Shown piece after piece: positions 24,330 to 33,151 of a DNA stretch of 64,000 bases. The position numbers and the translations under genes are program-made. The notes under the pieces are model-generated. The model was not told the DNA's origin. It ran no database searches and worked only from the letters and a program-made list of their open reading frames with translations. Position 1 is the stretch's first letter. The number at the start of each line of letters is the position of its first letter. Source of the DNA: CAYLQA01 sp964385695 (lineage in GTDB: Bacteria > Desulfobacterota > Desulfobulbia > Desulfobulbales > Desulfurivibrionaceae); contig CAYLQA010000001.1 in NCBI GenBank assembly GCA_964385695.1, positions 62,001 through 126,000 on the forward strand, read 5' to 3'.

Positions 24330-27300
24330 ATGAACCGAAAATTATCTTCCATAGCCTGCAGCATAATTTCACCCGCTTGCCGACACCGGCGGCTTTGTTC
24401 GCTGTTTTTTTTATTGTTTTTCACCATTATTTCTCCTTTTACTTCTGGGCAAAATATTGCCTGGGCGCAAGAGAAATCCTTCTCCACGATTATCCCACCA
24501 CGTGTGATCCAGCAAAAGAAAAAGGCGGTTCCCGCCTGGAAGCATTTGTGGGATGAGGGGCGTGTGCTTGTCGGTAAAGGAAATTACCAAGCCGCTGTCA
24601 CTGTTTATGAGGCCCTTCTTGCCAAGCGCCCAAAGCTGGAACCTGCACAATGGGAATTGAGCCAGCTGTATATTCTGTTAAAGAAAACTGAACCTGCAAT
24701 TTCATTGCTCGAAGAGCTGACAAATCGTGATCCTCGCAGAATCGATTACCGTCTTGCCCTGGCTGATTTGTATATTAAAAGCGGTAAGACCGCACAGGGT
24801 GTCGGTCACTATAAAAAGGTGATTCCGCACCGCCCTGGGAATAAAAAGGTGTTACATGCTTTGGCCTATGGCCTACTTTCTCTGAAGAAAAAAAGTGAGG
24901 CGGTTGAGTTTCTTGAGGCCTTGGCCCGGCAGGAAGGGCAGTCGGACACCATTAAAAAGGATTTGGCCCAGCTGTATTGTGACCTTGGTGATTTTGCCAA
25001 GGCCAGACCTTTGCTTGTAGCCCTGGCCCATGCCCCAAAAGTGGATAAAGAGATACTGAGAAAGGCTGCCTGGGTGCATGATAAGCTAGGTCTTGCTAAC
25101 CTGGCGGTGGAGTACTGGCAGCGTTTTGCCAAACAATCTCCTGAAGATGTTGAGGCTGCCAAGCGGCTCACTGCCTATTTTGTTCAGGAGGGAAGCGGTG
25201 AGGCAGCACTGGGCTATCTTTTACCTGAACTTGAAAAGAAGCCCGCTTCCCCAATTTTGCTTCGGCGTACCGGTCAGGTATTTATGGGGCTGACCCGTTT
25301 TAAAGAGGCCTTGCCCTATTTTGAGCGATATATCGCACTTATTCCCGATGATAAGGAAGTCCTACGGCTGGTTGTTGATATACACGCGGTTTTAGGAAAC
25401 AAGGCGGAAACAGTGGCTGTGCTGGATCGTTTTTTGAGTCTTGAGAGTGAGCCTGATGTTGCCCACCTGAAACAGGCGGCCACACTGTATGAACAAGGTG
25501 GACGGGATGAAGAGGCCCTACGTCTTTATGACCGGCTTATTGCCGCAACCCCGGATGATCCGGAGATACTGGCTAAGCGGGCCCGATTGTTGCTGAACAC
25601 GGAGCAGGACCAGGCAGCCCTGGATATGTGGGCACACCTTGCCAAGCGTCAGAAGTTACTTGAGGTTTTACAGGTTTTGCACGGCCTTGAGCCAGCCAAC
25701 ACAACAGTGGCCCTGAAATTGGCAGCCATGTACCTTGACCGGGGCGATCTTCAGCGCAGCCTCTCCATTTATGAACATCTAAAGGGGCAAGGGCACACTT
25801 CTCCCAAGGTGAGCACCGCCCTTGCTTCTATCTATGAGCGGTTATCCTGGAGCGAACATGCCTTTAACCTCTATGCTACGCTCATCGACTCCGGTGAACA
25901 GGGGCGGGATATTTTTCTGCGAGCCATACGATTGGCCGGTGAGCTGGGGCTGGTGGCAGAGGTGCGGGATTATGCCGGGCGACTTGAAGGAAAGGCCGAA
26001 CTTTCTCTGGAGGAACGCCTTATCTTGGCGCAAGCTCTTGCAGCCTCCGGGGCAAGTCAGGAGGCATTGCCCCAGTATGATGCTATTGTGCAAAGCAGCG
26101 GGGAAAACACTTCTGTGGCCGGCAAGGCCCTGCTTGGGTTGGCCGAGGTATACGGGAAACAAGGTTTTTACTTTGAGGCGGAGCAGTATTTACGCGAGTT
26201 TTTTGTACTTTCCGGCCAACAGTTTGAGGCCTATGATCGACTTTTTCATCTTGCCCTTGCTGAGAAAAAATATCTTAAGGCAGGAGTATGGCTGGATGGC
26301 CTGGACAAATTGGCGAAGGAGCTGCCGACTGGGGACTCAAGGCAAGTAGATTCATTCTCCAGATTGCGCATTTTGCGGGCAAAGTTTTGGACTGCCGATG
26401 GGGAGCATAAGGCAGCGTTGAAGACCATTCGGCCTTTGCTTGTTTCGGGGGACGAAAAACAAGCCCGGCTCGGGACAGATTCAGTTGGGCAAATCCTTCA
26501 CATACTCTTGGCTGCCGGAGATTATCCTCTTGCTGCACGGATTCTTAAAGAGAAAGGGCAGGGGAAAGAGACGGATCTTCTGTCCTCCGTGCAACAGCTT
26601 TTCTTGGCTGAGAAAAACAATGATGGGCAGGCTGCCGCACGTTATCGGCAAAATCTTGGACAAGGGGCGCAAAATGATTTTGCCCAGCAGCTGCGTCTCA
26701 TTACCTTATGTTCAGAGTATAAGTTGTATGGAGATGCTTTAACCTTCGCTGAACAAGCGGTTGCCGCAAGGCCTGATTCATTACAGGCCAAATTGCTTTA
26801 CGTGAAGATGCTTGAGGAAAACCAGCAGGTTGCAAAGGTGGAGACTGTTTTGCAAGAAGCGGCCTTGCTAACGCCTGGGAATGACTTTATTGCTTACCGT
26901 CTTGCCCGATATCGTTTTTCCAAAGGGGAGTTTGAGGACGCTTTGGGTAAGGCTGATTTGTCCTCGCTTAAGGAACTGCACTGGGGGCTTCTCAGGGCCC
27001 GTACCCTTTGGGCTCAAGGACGGTGGCCCGAATCTATAGCCGTTTATCAGAAATTGCTGAGTGATTCGGTGGTAAAGCAGTTGGCGGCAAGGGGTGAAAA
27101 ACATGGTTTGAGGATGCCGCCGGAAGAGTTGGGGCTGTGGGAACAGTATGTCATCCCTGAGGTGGAGCGCACCGGATTTGTTGATCAAGTTATGACTCCG
27201 GAACACCTTGTCCGTTCCGATTGGACAGCCCGCTCCTGGAATGAGGTGGCGGCACCTCTTTATGCCTCTTACAGGTGGCAACGTTACCTTGCCCTGGAGC

Positions 27301-28451
27301 ATGCTGCCCGCCAGGCCGTGATAAAAAGGCAGTATCTGGCTGCCAAGAGATATTTTGAACTCATGGCTGTTGAAGGGCCGGGTGACGCATCAACCCTCTT
27401 TGACCTGGCCGGTTTGTACAGCCGACTTGGGCAACTGGGGCCGGAGGCTGCCGTTTATGAGAAAATGCAGACAGCCTACCCCGAGTATTCGACCCTTGCT
27501 GCGGCCAGTAAGAGGAATCGCCTCAAACGCCGCCCTCTGACAGGCTTGGCCTATGGCTACCTGAAAGAAGAAGGGCGCGATGGCTATAAGGCTATTTGGA
27601 AAAAGAGTGTTGATTTTTCTTCCTGGTATAGTCCATCACCCCGTGATGAATTTGATGTTCGGCTCAGCCGAATAGACTATGGGGATACGGATAAAGATGC
27701 AGTAATTCGGGCAAACAGGCTCTTGGCCCGCTATGGCTTAAGTTTTACTGAGCGTTGGCAGGCGAATTTTGCCGCAGGGCTTGAGTCTGTTGATGGTGGA
27801 GGACAATCCGATGCCTTGCTCTTTGATTGCGATCTGACCGGCAAAATCGGCAATCGCCTGACCACCTCCGTCGGCTATACGCGAGGCCTGACCCAAGATA
27901 CTCTGGCTAGTGTTGGGCGTAATATTATTCAACAGGATTTTGCCGGTTCGGTTACCTTGGCCGTTCTTTCCAGCTTTGAAATCGGCGGGGAGTACCTCCA
28001 CCGTGATTACTCTGATGGTAATAGTCTGAACGGGTATGATCTTTGGGCCTCTTATCTTCTTTTTGCCGACCCTGTCTCGCTGCAGTTTACCTATACCTAC
28101 GATTTTCAGGATGCCGAGGAAGGAAATAACGCCGCTGGCACTGTGCTGGCCGATGGCTTTACCGCTTCAGACCATCCTTATTGGGCTCCCAAAGAGTATT
28201 GGCAGAACAGATTTTCCGTGGCCTGGCAGCATCAGTTGTCCGAGAATCGATTTGCCCGCGGCGCTCCTCGTTACTACAGGGCCGAATATGAGTTGGCCCA
28301 CGACTCCAAAGGGTACGCCATCCAGACATGGAAGGGGGGCTTTTTCATTGAGTGGACTCCCCACTTGCTTATGCAGGCCACAGCGGAGTTGACAAACTCC
28401 GATGAGTACCGGAGCAAGGATTTCTTTTTCACTGCAACCTATAGGTGGTGA
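24330..28451 (+). CDS. TPR-repeat outer-membrane beta-barrel protein (BcsC/PgaA/NfrA-like architecture)
   Basis: A 1373-residue protein. A Sec signal peptide (hydrophobic CSLFFLLFFTIISPF, cleavage expected after A-W-A near residue 46) is followed by ~1,000 residues of tandem TPR-like helical pairs. Examples are YQAAVTVYEALLAKRPKLEPAQWELSQ-type units and the clear A-L-x-x-x-A-x-x-L-x-x-x-P-x-D pattern. The last ~280 residues change to alternating beta-strands (SVGYTRGLTQ, FEIGGEYLHRDY, LQFTYTYDF) and end FFFTATYRW, an aromatic-terminated outer-membrane signature. This periplasmic-TPR plus barrel layout is that of cellulose and PNAG exporters and of the phage N4 receptor NfrA. No synthase is adjacent, so it is not assigned to a polymer. 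It is probably co-transcribed with the DegT aminotransferase. Confidence 0.85.
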   Translation: MNRKLSSIACSIISPACRHRRLCSLFFLLFFTIISPFTSGQNIAWAQEKSFSTIIPPRVIQQKKKAVPAWKHLWDEGRVLVGKGNYQAAVTVYEALLAKRPKLEPAQWELSQLYILLKKTEPAISLLEELTNRDPRRIDYRLALADLYIKSGKTAQGVGHYKKVIPHRPGNKKVLHALAYGLLSLKKKSEAVEFLEALARQEGQSDTIKKDLAQLYCDLGDFAKARPLLVALAHAPKVDKEILRKAAWVHDKLGLANLAVEYWQRFAKQSPEDVEAAKRLTAYFVQEGSGEAALGYLLPELEKKPASPILLRRTGQVFMGLTRFKEALPYFERYIALIPDDKEVLRLVVDIHAVLGNKAETVAVLDRFLSLESEPDVAHLKQAATLYEQGGRDEEALRLYDRLIAATPDDPEILAKRARLLLNTEQDQAALDMWAHLAKRQKLLEVLQVLHGLEPANTTVALKLAAMYLDRGDLQRSLSIYEHLKGQGHTSPKVSTALASIYERLSWSEHAFNLYATLIDSGEQGRDIFLRAIRLAGELGLVAEVRDYAGRLEGKAELSLEERLILAQALAASGASQEALPQYDAIVQSSGENTSVAGKALLGLAEVYGKQGFYFEAEQYLREFFVLSGQQFEAYDRLFHLALAEKKYLKAGVWLDGLDKLAKELPTGDSRQVDSFSRLRILRAKFWTADGEHKAALKTIRPLLVSGDEKQARLGTDSVGQILHILLAAGDYPLAARILKEKGQGKETDLLSSVQQLFLAEKNNDGQAAARYRQNLGQGAQNDFAQQLRLITLCSEYKLYGDALTFAEQAVAARPDSLQAKLLYVKMLEENQQVAKVETVLQEAALLTPGNDFIAYRLARYRFSKGEFEDALGKADLSSLKELHWGLLRARTLWAQGRWPESIAVYQKLLSDSVVKQLAARGEKHGLRMPPEELGLWEQYVIPEVERTGFVDQVMTPEHLVRSDWTARSWNEVAAPLYASYRWQRYLALEHAARQAVIKRQYLAAKRYFELMAVEGPGDASTLFDLAGLYSRLGQLGPEAAVYEKMQTAYPEYSTLAAASKRNRLKRRPLTGLAYGYLKEEGRDGYKAIWKKSVDFSSWYSPSPRDEFDVRLSRIDYGDTDKDAVIRANRLLARYGLSFTERWQANFAAGLESVDGGGQSDALLFDCDLTGKIGNRLTTSVGYTRGLTQDTLASVGRNIIQQDFAGSVTLAVLSSFEIGGEYLHRDYSDGNSLNGYDLWASYLLFADPVSLQFTYTYDFQDAEEGNNAAGTVLADGFTASDHPYWAPKEYWQNRFSVAWQHQLSENRFARGAPRYYRAEYELAHDSKGYAIQTWKGGFFIEWTPHLLMQATAELTNSDEYRSKDFFFTATYRW

Positions 28452-28510
28452 TTTGCTTGCCGCGCGAGCTTTGGCTTGCATTCTTTTAGGGCATATGCTA
28501 TTTCAAAATA

Positions 28511-28554
28511 GCTTCACCGTGACTGCTTCTGCATCGTGGTGAGGCTTCTTTTTT
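28511..28554 (+). terminator. intrinsic terminator after the TPR/barrel gene
   Basis: GCTTCACCGTGA (28511-28522) pairs with TCGTGGTGAGGC (28534-28545) through 12 pairs, three of them G-T, with an 11-base loop. TTCTTTTTT follows. It lies 60 bases past the stop codon and before the greA leader. Confidence 0.75.
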
Positions 28555-28646
28555 GGGAAGTTTTGAAAACAACATCAGCCGTTGGCCCGAGTAGAGAGTT
28601 TTCGGGAAAACGGCAATTTTTTTCGTGTTTAACGAAGGTGACTGAT

Positions 28647-29141
28647 ATGGTCCAAAGAATACCCATGTCCAAGGCAGGGCATAGCAAACTCCGCGCAGAA
28701 CTTTCCAATCTGCAGAAAAAAGAACGTCCTGCAGTTATCAAGGCTATTGAGATAGCCCGCGGCCACGGCGATCTGAAAGAGAATGCCGAGTACCATGCTG
28801 CAAAGGAACGCCAAGGGCATATTGAGGGTCGTATTCTTGAGCTCAAAGATAAACTGGGCCGGGCCGAGGTAATCGATTGCACCACGGTCAATTGTGAGCG
28901 AGTTGTTTTCGGCACGGTGGTGACCGTTGCCGATCTTGATACCGATGACGAAGTACAGTACCAGTTGCTTGGCCCCGAGGAGTCGGATGTCAGTAAGGGA
29001 GTTATATCAGTAATGTCCCCCCTTGGCAGTGCCATGATCGGGAAAAGCGTGGGGGATGAAATTACCTTTAAGGCCCCGGGTGGGGTCCGTAATTTTGAGA
29101 TTATGGAAATTGAGCCCCCGGAGAGCGACGAAGCAGAATAA
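28647..29141 (+). CDS. greA: transcription elongation factor GreA
   Basis: A 164-residue RNA-polymerase secondary-channel factor that cleaves backtracked RNA. The coiled-coil N-domain reads LRAELSNLQKKERPAVIKAIEIARGHGDLKENAEYHAAKE; the tip acidic residues (D and E of GDLKENAEY) needed for cleavage are present. The C-domain ends with SPLGSAMIGKSVGDEI. I start at ATG 28647 with GAAGGTG upstream; the frame opens further upstream into the terminator of the preceding gene. It converges with the TetR gene, 7 bases between stops. Confidence 0.95.
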   Translation: MVQRIPMSKAGHSKLRAELSNLQKKERPAVIKAIEIARGHGDLKENAEYHAAKERQGHIEGRILELKDKLGRAEVIDCTTVNCERVVFGTVVTVADLDTDDEVQYQLLGPEESDVSKGVISVMSPLGSAMIGKSVGDEITFKAPGGVRNFEIMEIEPPESDEAE

Positions 29142-29148
29142 AGAGAGG

Positions 29149-29736
29149 TTAGTCTCTTTTCAGGATTCCCGAGAGAAAAATATCACTGATCTGTTGAGCA
29201 GCCTGTTCAATGGAATACACATGGTCCGGGGAAAGAACCCACAGTCGTGAGGTCTCGTCCAGGGCTCCGAAAAAGGCCCGCTTGAAGACGCCGGGCATAA
29301 CATTCTCTCTGAACACCCCCCCTTCCTGGCCTTTGTGGACTATGGCCGAAACAACATCGATGTACTCGATAAACTTCGTGTTTCGGTACTCCTTCATGAA
29401 CTTGTTACTCTGCCGCAGTTCCATCTGCAGCACTTCGGCCAGTTCTTTTTTCTCCTCCATCATCTTCATGTGATGCAGGGCGAAAATTTCCAGCATTTTG
29501 CAGGGATCGGTCTCTTTTTCAATCAGCAATTTCACCTCAAGGATGATTTTGCCGATCTCTTCCTCAAAAAGAGAGATAAGGATGTCGTACTTGTTGTTGA
29601 AATAGAGATAAATGGTACCGTCGGCGACCTGCGCCTCTTTGGCGATATCGGATATTCGGGCGTTATAAAAGCCTTTGCGGGCAAAGACCATGATGGCCGC
29701 ATCGATAATTTTTGTATGTTTATCCGATGTTCTCAT
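29149..29736 (-). CDS. TetR-family regulator, FadR (YsiA)-like
   Basis: A 195-residue repressor. The HTH covers residues 1-50 (IIDAAIMVFARKGFYNARISDIAKEAQVADGTIYLYF), typical of TetR, and the rest is an all-helical ligand domain. It resembles the FadR group of TetR regulators that bind long-chain acyl-CoA and control fatty-acid degradation in Bacillus and many proteobacteria. Support comes from an operator-like palindrome 43 bases upstream that closely matches the Bacillus FadR site. Autoregulation is expected. No fatty-acid gene is in the immediate neighbourhood, so its regulon must be elsewhere. Confidence 0.85.
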   Translation of the reverse strand: MRTSDKHTKIIDAAIMVFARKGFYNARISDIAKEAQVADGTIYLYFNNKYDILISLFEEEIGKIILEVKLLIEKETDPCKMLEIFALHHMKMMEEKKELAEVLQMELRQSNKFMKEYRNTKFIEYIDVVSAIVHKGQEGGVFRENVMPGVFKRAFFGALDETSRLWVLSPDHVYSIEQAAQQISDIFLSGILKRD

Positions 29737-29779
29737 GCGTCAGCGGTACTTTAAGAAAAATGAGAGAAAAAAATATATA

Positions 29780-29797
29780 TGAATGGATATTCATTCA
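29780..29797. promoter_or_regulatory. FadR-like operator palindrome
   Basis: TGAATGGATATTCATTCA is an 18-base palindromic site. From memory, the Bacillus subtilis FadR site is TGAATGAMTAMTCATTCA, so 16 of 18 positions match. It is 44 bases before the tetR start codon, in the right place for autoregulation. The region around it is AT-rich and probably contains the promoter. Confidence 0.75.
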
Positions 29798-30168
29798 TTT
29801 TTGCGTACCTATCATAGAAAGGCGGGCAGAGAGTGTCAAGACTAAAATTGGGAATATTTTTAGGTTGTTGTCTCGTCTTTGTCCTGCCGCTTTTATCTGT
29901 CTACTCCTTCGGGTAAATATCGTGTTTTAGCTTCCTCCTGAAAGAATTATGGGGTACATTTGTCGGGCAAACTGGTTCGGCATTTTCTTGCCGCAGGCAT
30001 GCCGGGCGGCTTGGCAATTCATGTTTTTTATGATTTATACACTGTGAGAGGTCTCAAGAGACGGAGCAGAGTTAAAATGCTCTGGTGCGATAGTACTTCA
30101 GGGTCAGGACAGCGTGAATAATTTTGAGGCGTTAATTTTTTGTAGATGTGGATTAAGGAGAGGAATGC
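29798..30168. other. 371-base gap between tetR operator and purD
   Basis: No open frame, RNA gene or purine riboswitch is recognised. A weak plus-strand promoter-like pair is present, TTGGCA (30011-30016) and TTTATA (30034-30039) 17 bases apart, upstream of purD. A good ribosome site, AAGGAGAGG, precedes the purD ATG. Confidence 0.4.
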
Positions 30169-31440
30169 ATGAAGGTACTTGTGGTCGGATCCGGGGGCAG
30201 GGAACATGCCCTTGTTTGGAAGTTCAGTCAGAGCAAAAAGGTTGATAAGATATTTTGCGCACCGGGAAATGCCGGGGTTGCATCTCTGGCAACCTGTGTT
30301 GATATCGGTTCCTCGGATGTGGAAAATCTTGTCGCCTTTGCCAAGAAAGAAAACATCGATTTGACCGTGGTCGGGCCGGAGGACCCCCTGACCGAAGGGC
30401 TTGTCGACCGCCTTGAAGAAGAGGGCTTGCGGGTTTTCGGCCCCAGTCAAAAGGCCGCCAGTCTGGAAGGCAGTAAGGTCTTCATGAAGGATATCCTTAA
30501 AAAATACAACATACCCTCTGCCCAATATGAGGTCTTTAACGATCGGGAAAAGGCACTTGCCTATATCGATGAAATTGGTGCCCCCATCGTTGTCAAGGCA
30601 GACGGCTTGGCAGCAGGCAAAGGTGTTATCGTCGCCTTTAGCATTGGCGAGGCAAAAGAGGCCGTTGACCTGATCATGAAGGACAAGGCCTTTGGCGATG
30701 CCGGAAGTCGGGTGGTGATCGAAGAGTTTTTAGAAGGCGAAGAGGCTTCTTTCATTGCCTTTACCGATGGAAAAACCATCCTGCCCTTGCCCACCTCTCA
30801 AGATCACAAAGCAGTGTATGAGGGAGATAAAGGCCCCAACACAGGGGGCATGGGCGCATACTCGCCGGCCCCGGTTGTGACCCAGAAGCTGCATGATCAA
30901 GTCATGGTGGATGTTATGGAGGCGACCGTCAAAGCAATGGCCGCTGAGGGGTGCCCATACAAGGGCATGCTTTATGCCGGGCTGATGATCAAAGACGGCG
31001 TGGCCAAGGTCCTGGAATTTAATTGCCGCTTCGGTGACCCCGAGTGTCAGCCCCTGCTTATGCGTCTTGATTCGGATCTGGTTGATGTTCTCGATGCAGC
31101 CATTGACGGCAAGTTGGATGAGATTGATTTACAGGTTGACCCGCGGCCAACCGTTTGTGTGGTGCTTGCTGCTGGTGGGTATCCGGGAGATTACGCCAAA
31201 GGTGTTGTGATCAATGGTCTCGATGAGGCGGCAAAGCGAGAAAATGTCTTTGTCTTTCATGCCGGCACCGCATTGGATAACGGTAAGGTGGTTACGGCCG
31301 GAGGGCGCGTGCTTGGTGTGACTGCCATTGGCGCAAACCTCAAAGAGGCAATCGATTCGGCCTATGGTGCGGTAAGCGACATCTCTTGGGAAAATCATTA
31401 CTTTAGAAAAGATATCGGCCACAAGGCCTTAAACAGATAG
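30169..31440 (+). CDS. purD: phosphoribosylamine-glycine ligase
   Basis: Second step of purine synthesis: joins glycine to phosphoribosylamine with ATP. It has 423 residues, full length. MKVLVVGSGGREHALVWK is the N-terminal signature, and the ATP-grasp core holds KADGLAAGKGV and EEFLEGEEASF. SQDHKAVYEGDKGPNTGGMGAYSPAP and EFNCRFGDPECQPLLMRL are diagnostic for PurD. AAGGAGAGG precedes ATG. purE follows 9 bases after its stop. Confidence 0.98.
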   Translation: MKVLVVGSGGREHALVWKFSQSKKVDKIFCAPGNAGVASLATCVDIGSSDVENLVAFAKKENIDLTVVGPEDPLTEGLVDRLEEEGLRVFGPSQKAASLEGSKVFMKDILKKYNIPSAQYEVFNDREKALAYIDEIGAPIVVKADGLAAGKGVIVAFSIGEAKEAVDLIMKDKAFGDAGSRVVIEEFLEGEEASFIAFTDGKTILPLPTSQDHKAVYEGDKGPNTGGMGAYSPAPVVTQKLHDQVMVDVMEATVKAMAAEGCPYKGMLYAGLMIKDGVAKVLEFNCRFGDPECQPLLMRLDSDLVDVLDAAIDGKLDEIDLQVDPRPTVCVVLAAGGYPGDYAKGVVINGLDEAAKRENVFVFHAGTALDNGKVVTAGGRVLGVTAIGANLKEAIDSAYGAVSDISWENHYFRKDIGHKALNR

Positions 31441-31449
31441 GAGTTTGTA

Positions 31450-31956
31450 ATGTCAGACAAAGCATTGGTTAATATTGTTATGGGCAGTGATTCCGACCTG
31501 CCTATTATGCAGGCGTGTGCGGATGTGCTCAAAGGTTTTTCCATTCCCTATGCCATGACTGTGGCCTCTGCCCATCGCACCCCGGCCAAAGCGGCCGAAC
31601 TTTCTGAAACCGCCCGGGAGAGGGGGGTAAAGGTGATTATTGCTGCGGCAGGCATGGCTGCGCATCTGGCCGGTGTTCTGGCCGCCCACACAACATTACC
31701 GGTTATCGGTGTTCCCATCGATGCCTCGAGTCTCAACGGGCTTGACGCCTTATTGGCAACCGTACAGATGCCTCCGGGGATACCTGTGGCTACCATGGCG
31801 GTTGGTAAGGCCGGCGCCAAGAATGCAGCGATATTCGCCGCCCAGATTTTGGCAACCGGCGACGAGGCTCTTGCAGCCAAGCTGCTGGAATTTAAGGCCG
31901 AGATGGCGCGGCAGGTTGAAGAAAAAGCGCAAAAGGTTGAAAGTAGCGGTGCTTAA
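31450..31956 (+). CDS. purE: N5-carboxyaminoimidazole ribonucleotide mutase
   Basis: A 168-residue class I PurE that rearranges N5-CAIR to CAIR; octameric. MGSDSDLPIM and the ASAHRTPAKAAEL catalytic-His segment are intact, and AGMAAHLAGVLAAHTTLPVIGVP is diagnostic. It is 9 bases behind purD and 27 bases before the TsaC gene, so the three form an operon. No purK is seen next to it. Confidence 0.97.
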   Translation: MSDKALVNIVMGSDSDLPIMQACADVLKGFSIPYAMTVASAHRTPAKAAELSETARERGVKVIIAAAGMAAHLAGVLAAHTTLPVIGVPIDASSLNGLDALLATVQMPPGIPVATMAVGKAGAKNAAIFAAQILATGDEALAAKLLEFKAEMARQVEEKAQKVESSGA

Positions 31957-31983
31957 CTAAACTTGAGAGATGACGAGGTGCGC

Positions 31984-32616
31984 GTGACAGGGCAAACGGA
32001 AGCAGACTACCACATACCGCAGGAAGATATCGACAAAGCCATATCTGTTATTGCAGATGGAGGTGTGGTGGCTTTTCCAACGGAGACCTATTACGGTCTG
32101 GCCGTTGACCCCTTTAATAATTCAGCGTTATCCCGTCTTTTTGCCTTAAAGCGGCGTCCGCCGGATAAGCCTGTTTTGATCCTGATCAGTGAGTTGAGCC
32201 AGTTGAAGGAGTTGGTTCAAGAGGTGCCGCCCCCCTTTGAACGACTGATGAAAGAGTTGTGGCCTGGGCCTACGACCCTCGTGTTTCAAGGGATTGAGGC
32301 CCTTCCTGAAATGCTGACTGGTTATAGCGGTACGGTTGGGGTGCGCATCTCGTCCCACCCGGTTGCCCAACGACTTAGCGCTGCCGCCGGCCAGGCCATC
32401 ACCGCAACCAGTGCCAACTTTTCCGGTCAGCCTGCAGCCACGGATGCCAAGGGCGTTTTTGAGCAGTTGGGGCCGGATGTAGATTTTGTGCTGGACGGGG
32501 GAGAAACTCCCGGCGGAATGGGATCCACCATTATTGGCTATGAAGATGATGAGATAAATCTGATCCGTCCTGGCGTCATTTCATTTGATGAGATTTTAAA
32601 GCGGTTGGGGCGTTAA
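31984..32616 (+). CDS. tsaC: L-threonylcarbamoyladenylate synthase (TsaC/Sua5/YrdC)
   Basis: Makes threonylcarbamoyl-AMP for the t6A37 modification of ANN-decoding tRNAs. It is about 210 residues. GGVVAFPTETYYGLAVDPFN is the YrdC signature, followed by KRRPPDKPVLILI, PGPTTLVF, GVRISSHPVAQ and TATSANFSGQPA, all conserved. GTG 31984 is preferred because ACGAGG is 5 bases upstream; TTG 31963 and GTG 31978 are alternatives. The partner tsaE lies at 35758 on the other strand, though the two are not co-transcribed. Confidence 0.94.
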   Translation: MTGQTEADYHIPQEDIDKAISVIADGGVVAFPTETYYGLAVDPFNNSALSRLFALKRRPPDKPVLILISELSQLKELVQEVPPPFERLMKELWPGPTTLVFQGIEALPEMLTGYSGTVGVRISSHPVAQRLSAAAGQAITATSANFSGQPAATDAKGVFEQLGPDVDFVLDGGETPGGMGSTIIGYEDDEINLIRPGVISFDEILKRLGR

Positions 32617-32669
32617 TCGGGCTGCTGAAAATTCAGCGTTTCCACAGTTGCTATTTTTTTATTATCGAT

Positions 32670-32698
32670 TTGCCGATCTCTAACGATTTCGGTATCAT
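32670..32698 (+). promoter_or_regulatory. sigma-70-type promoter for the Hpt-HDOD-kinase operon
   Basis: TTGCCG (32670-32675), a 17-base spacer and TATCAT (32693-32698). The -10 box matches 5 of 6 and the -35 box 4 of 6. It sits between tsaC and the Hpt gene, about 70 bases before the ATG. Confidence 0.55.
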
Positions 32699-32767
32699 CT
32701 ATTATGAATCACTCCAGAAAATGGATGCCCCAGGCATTAATAGATAATTTGAAGAATAGGTGTAGCA

Positions 32768-33094
32768 ATGGCTAATCTTGATTGGGATAGAGGATTTGCT
32801 TTGGAGCAGTCCGGTGATGATGAGGAGATGCTTGAGGAGCTCCTTGGTCTGTTTCGTGACTCTTCGGCAAGCGATCTTGCAAAAATTCAGCAAGGGGCGG
32901 CAAGCGACGATGCCGTGCAGATTGCTGAGGCCGCGCACAGTATTAAAGGCGCTGCAGCGAGCCTTGGGGTACAGGGCATTCAGCGTGTGGCTGCCGATCT
33001 TGAAAAGGCGGGCCGGGCCGAAGACCTTGCCACTGCCAAACAAAGAATTCCCGATCTTGAGTCGTTGCTGGAAGAGGCAAGCTCCTTGAAGTAG
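32768..33094 (+). CDS. stand-alone histidine phosphotransfer (Hpt) protein
   Basis: A 108-residue four-helix protein. The phosphoacceptor His is in EAAHSIKGAAASLG, the Hpt signature H-x-x-K-G-x-[AS]. It carries phosphate between a hybrid kinase receiver and a final response regulator. It heads an operon with an HDOD protein and a hybrid kinase that has its own receiver domain, the natural partner for this Hpt. No DNA-binding response regulator is encoded with them, so the output must be elsewhere, or it may be non-transcriptional. Confidence 0.93.
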   Translation: MANLDWDRGFALEQSGDDEEMLEELLGLFRDSSASDLAKIQQGAASDDAVQIAEAAHSIKGAAASLGVQGIQRVAADLEKAGRAEDLATAKQRIPDLESLLEEASSLK

Positions 33095-33151
33095 GAGGGA
33101 TTTTGCAGCACCTGATGTCCTTTCAGGACAACGATCATAGGTCCGTTTTAT

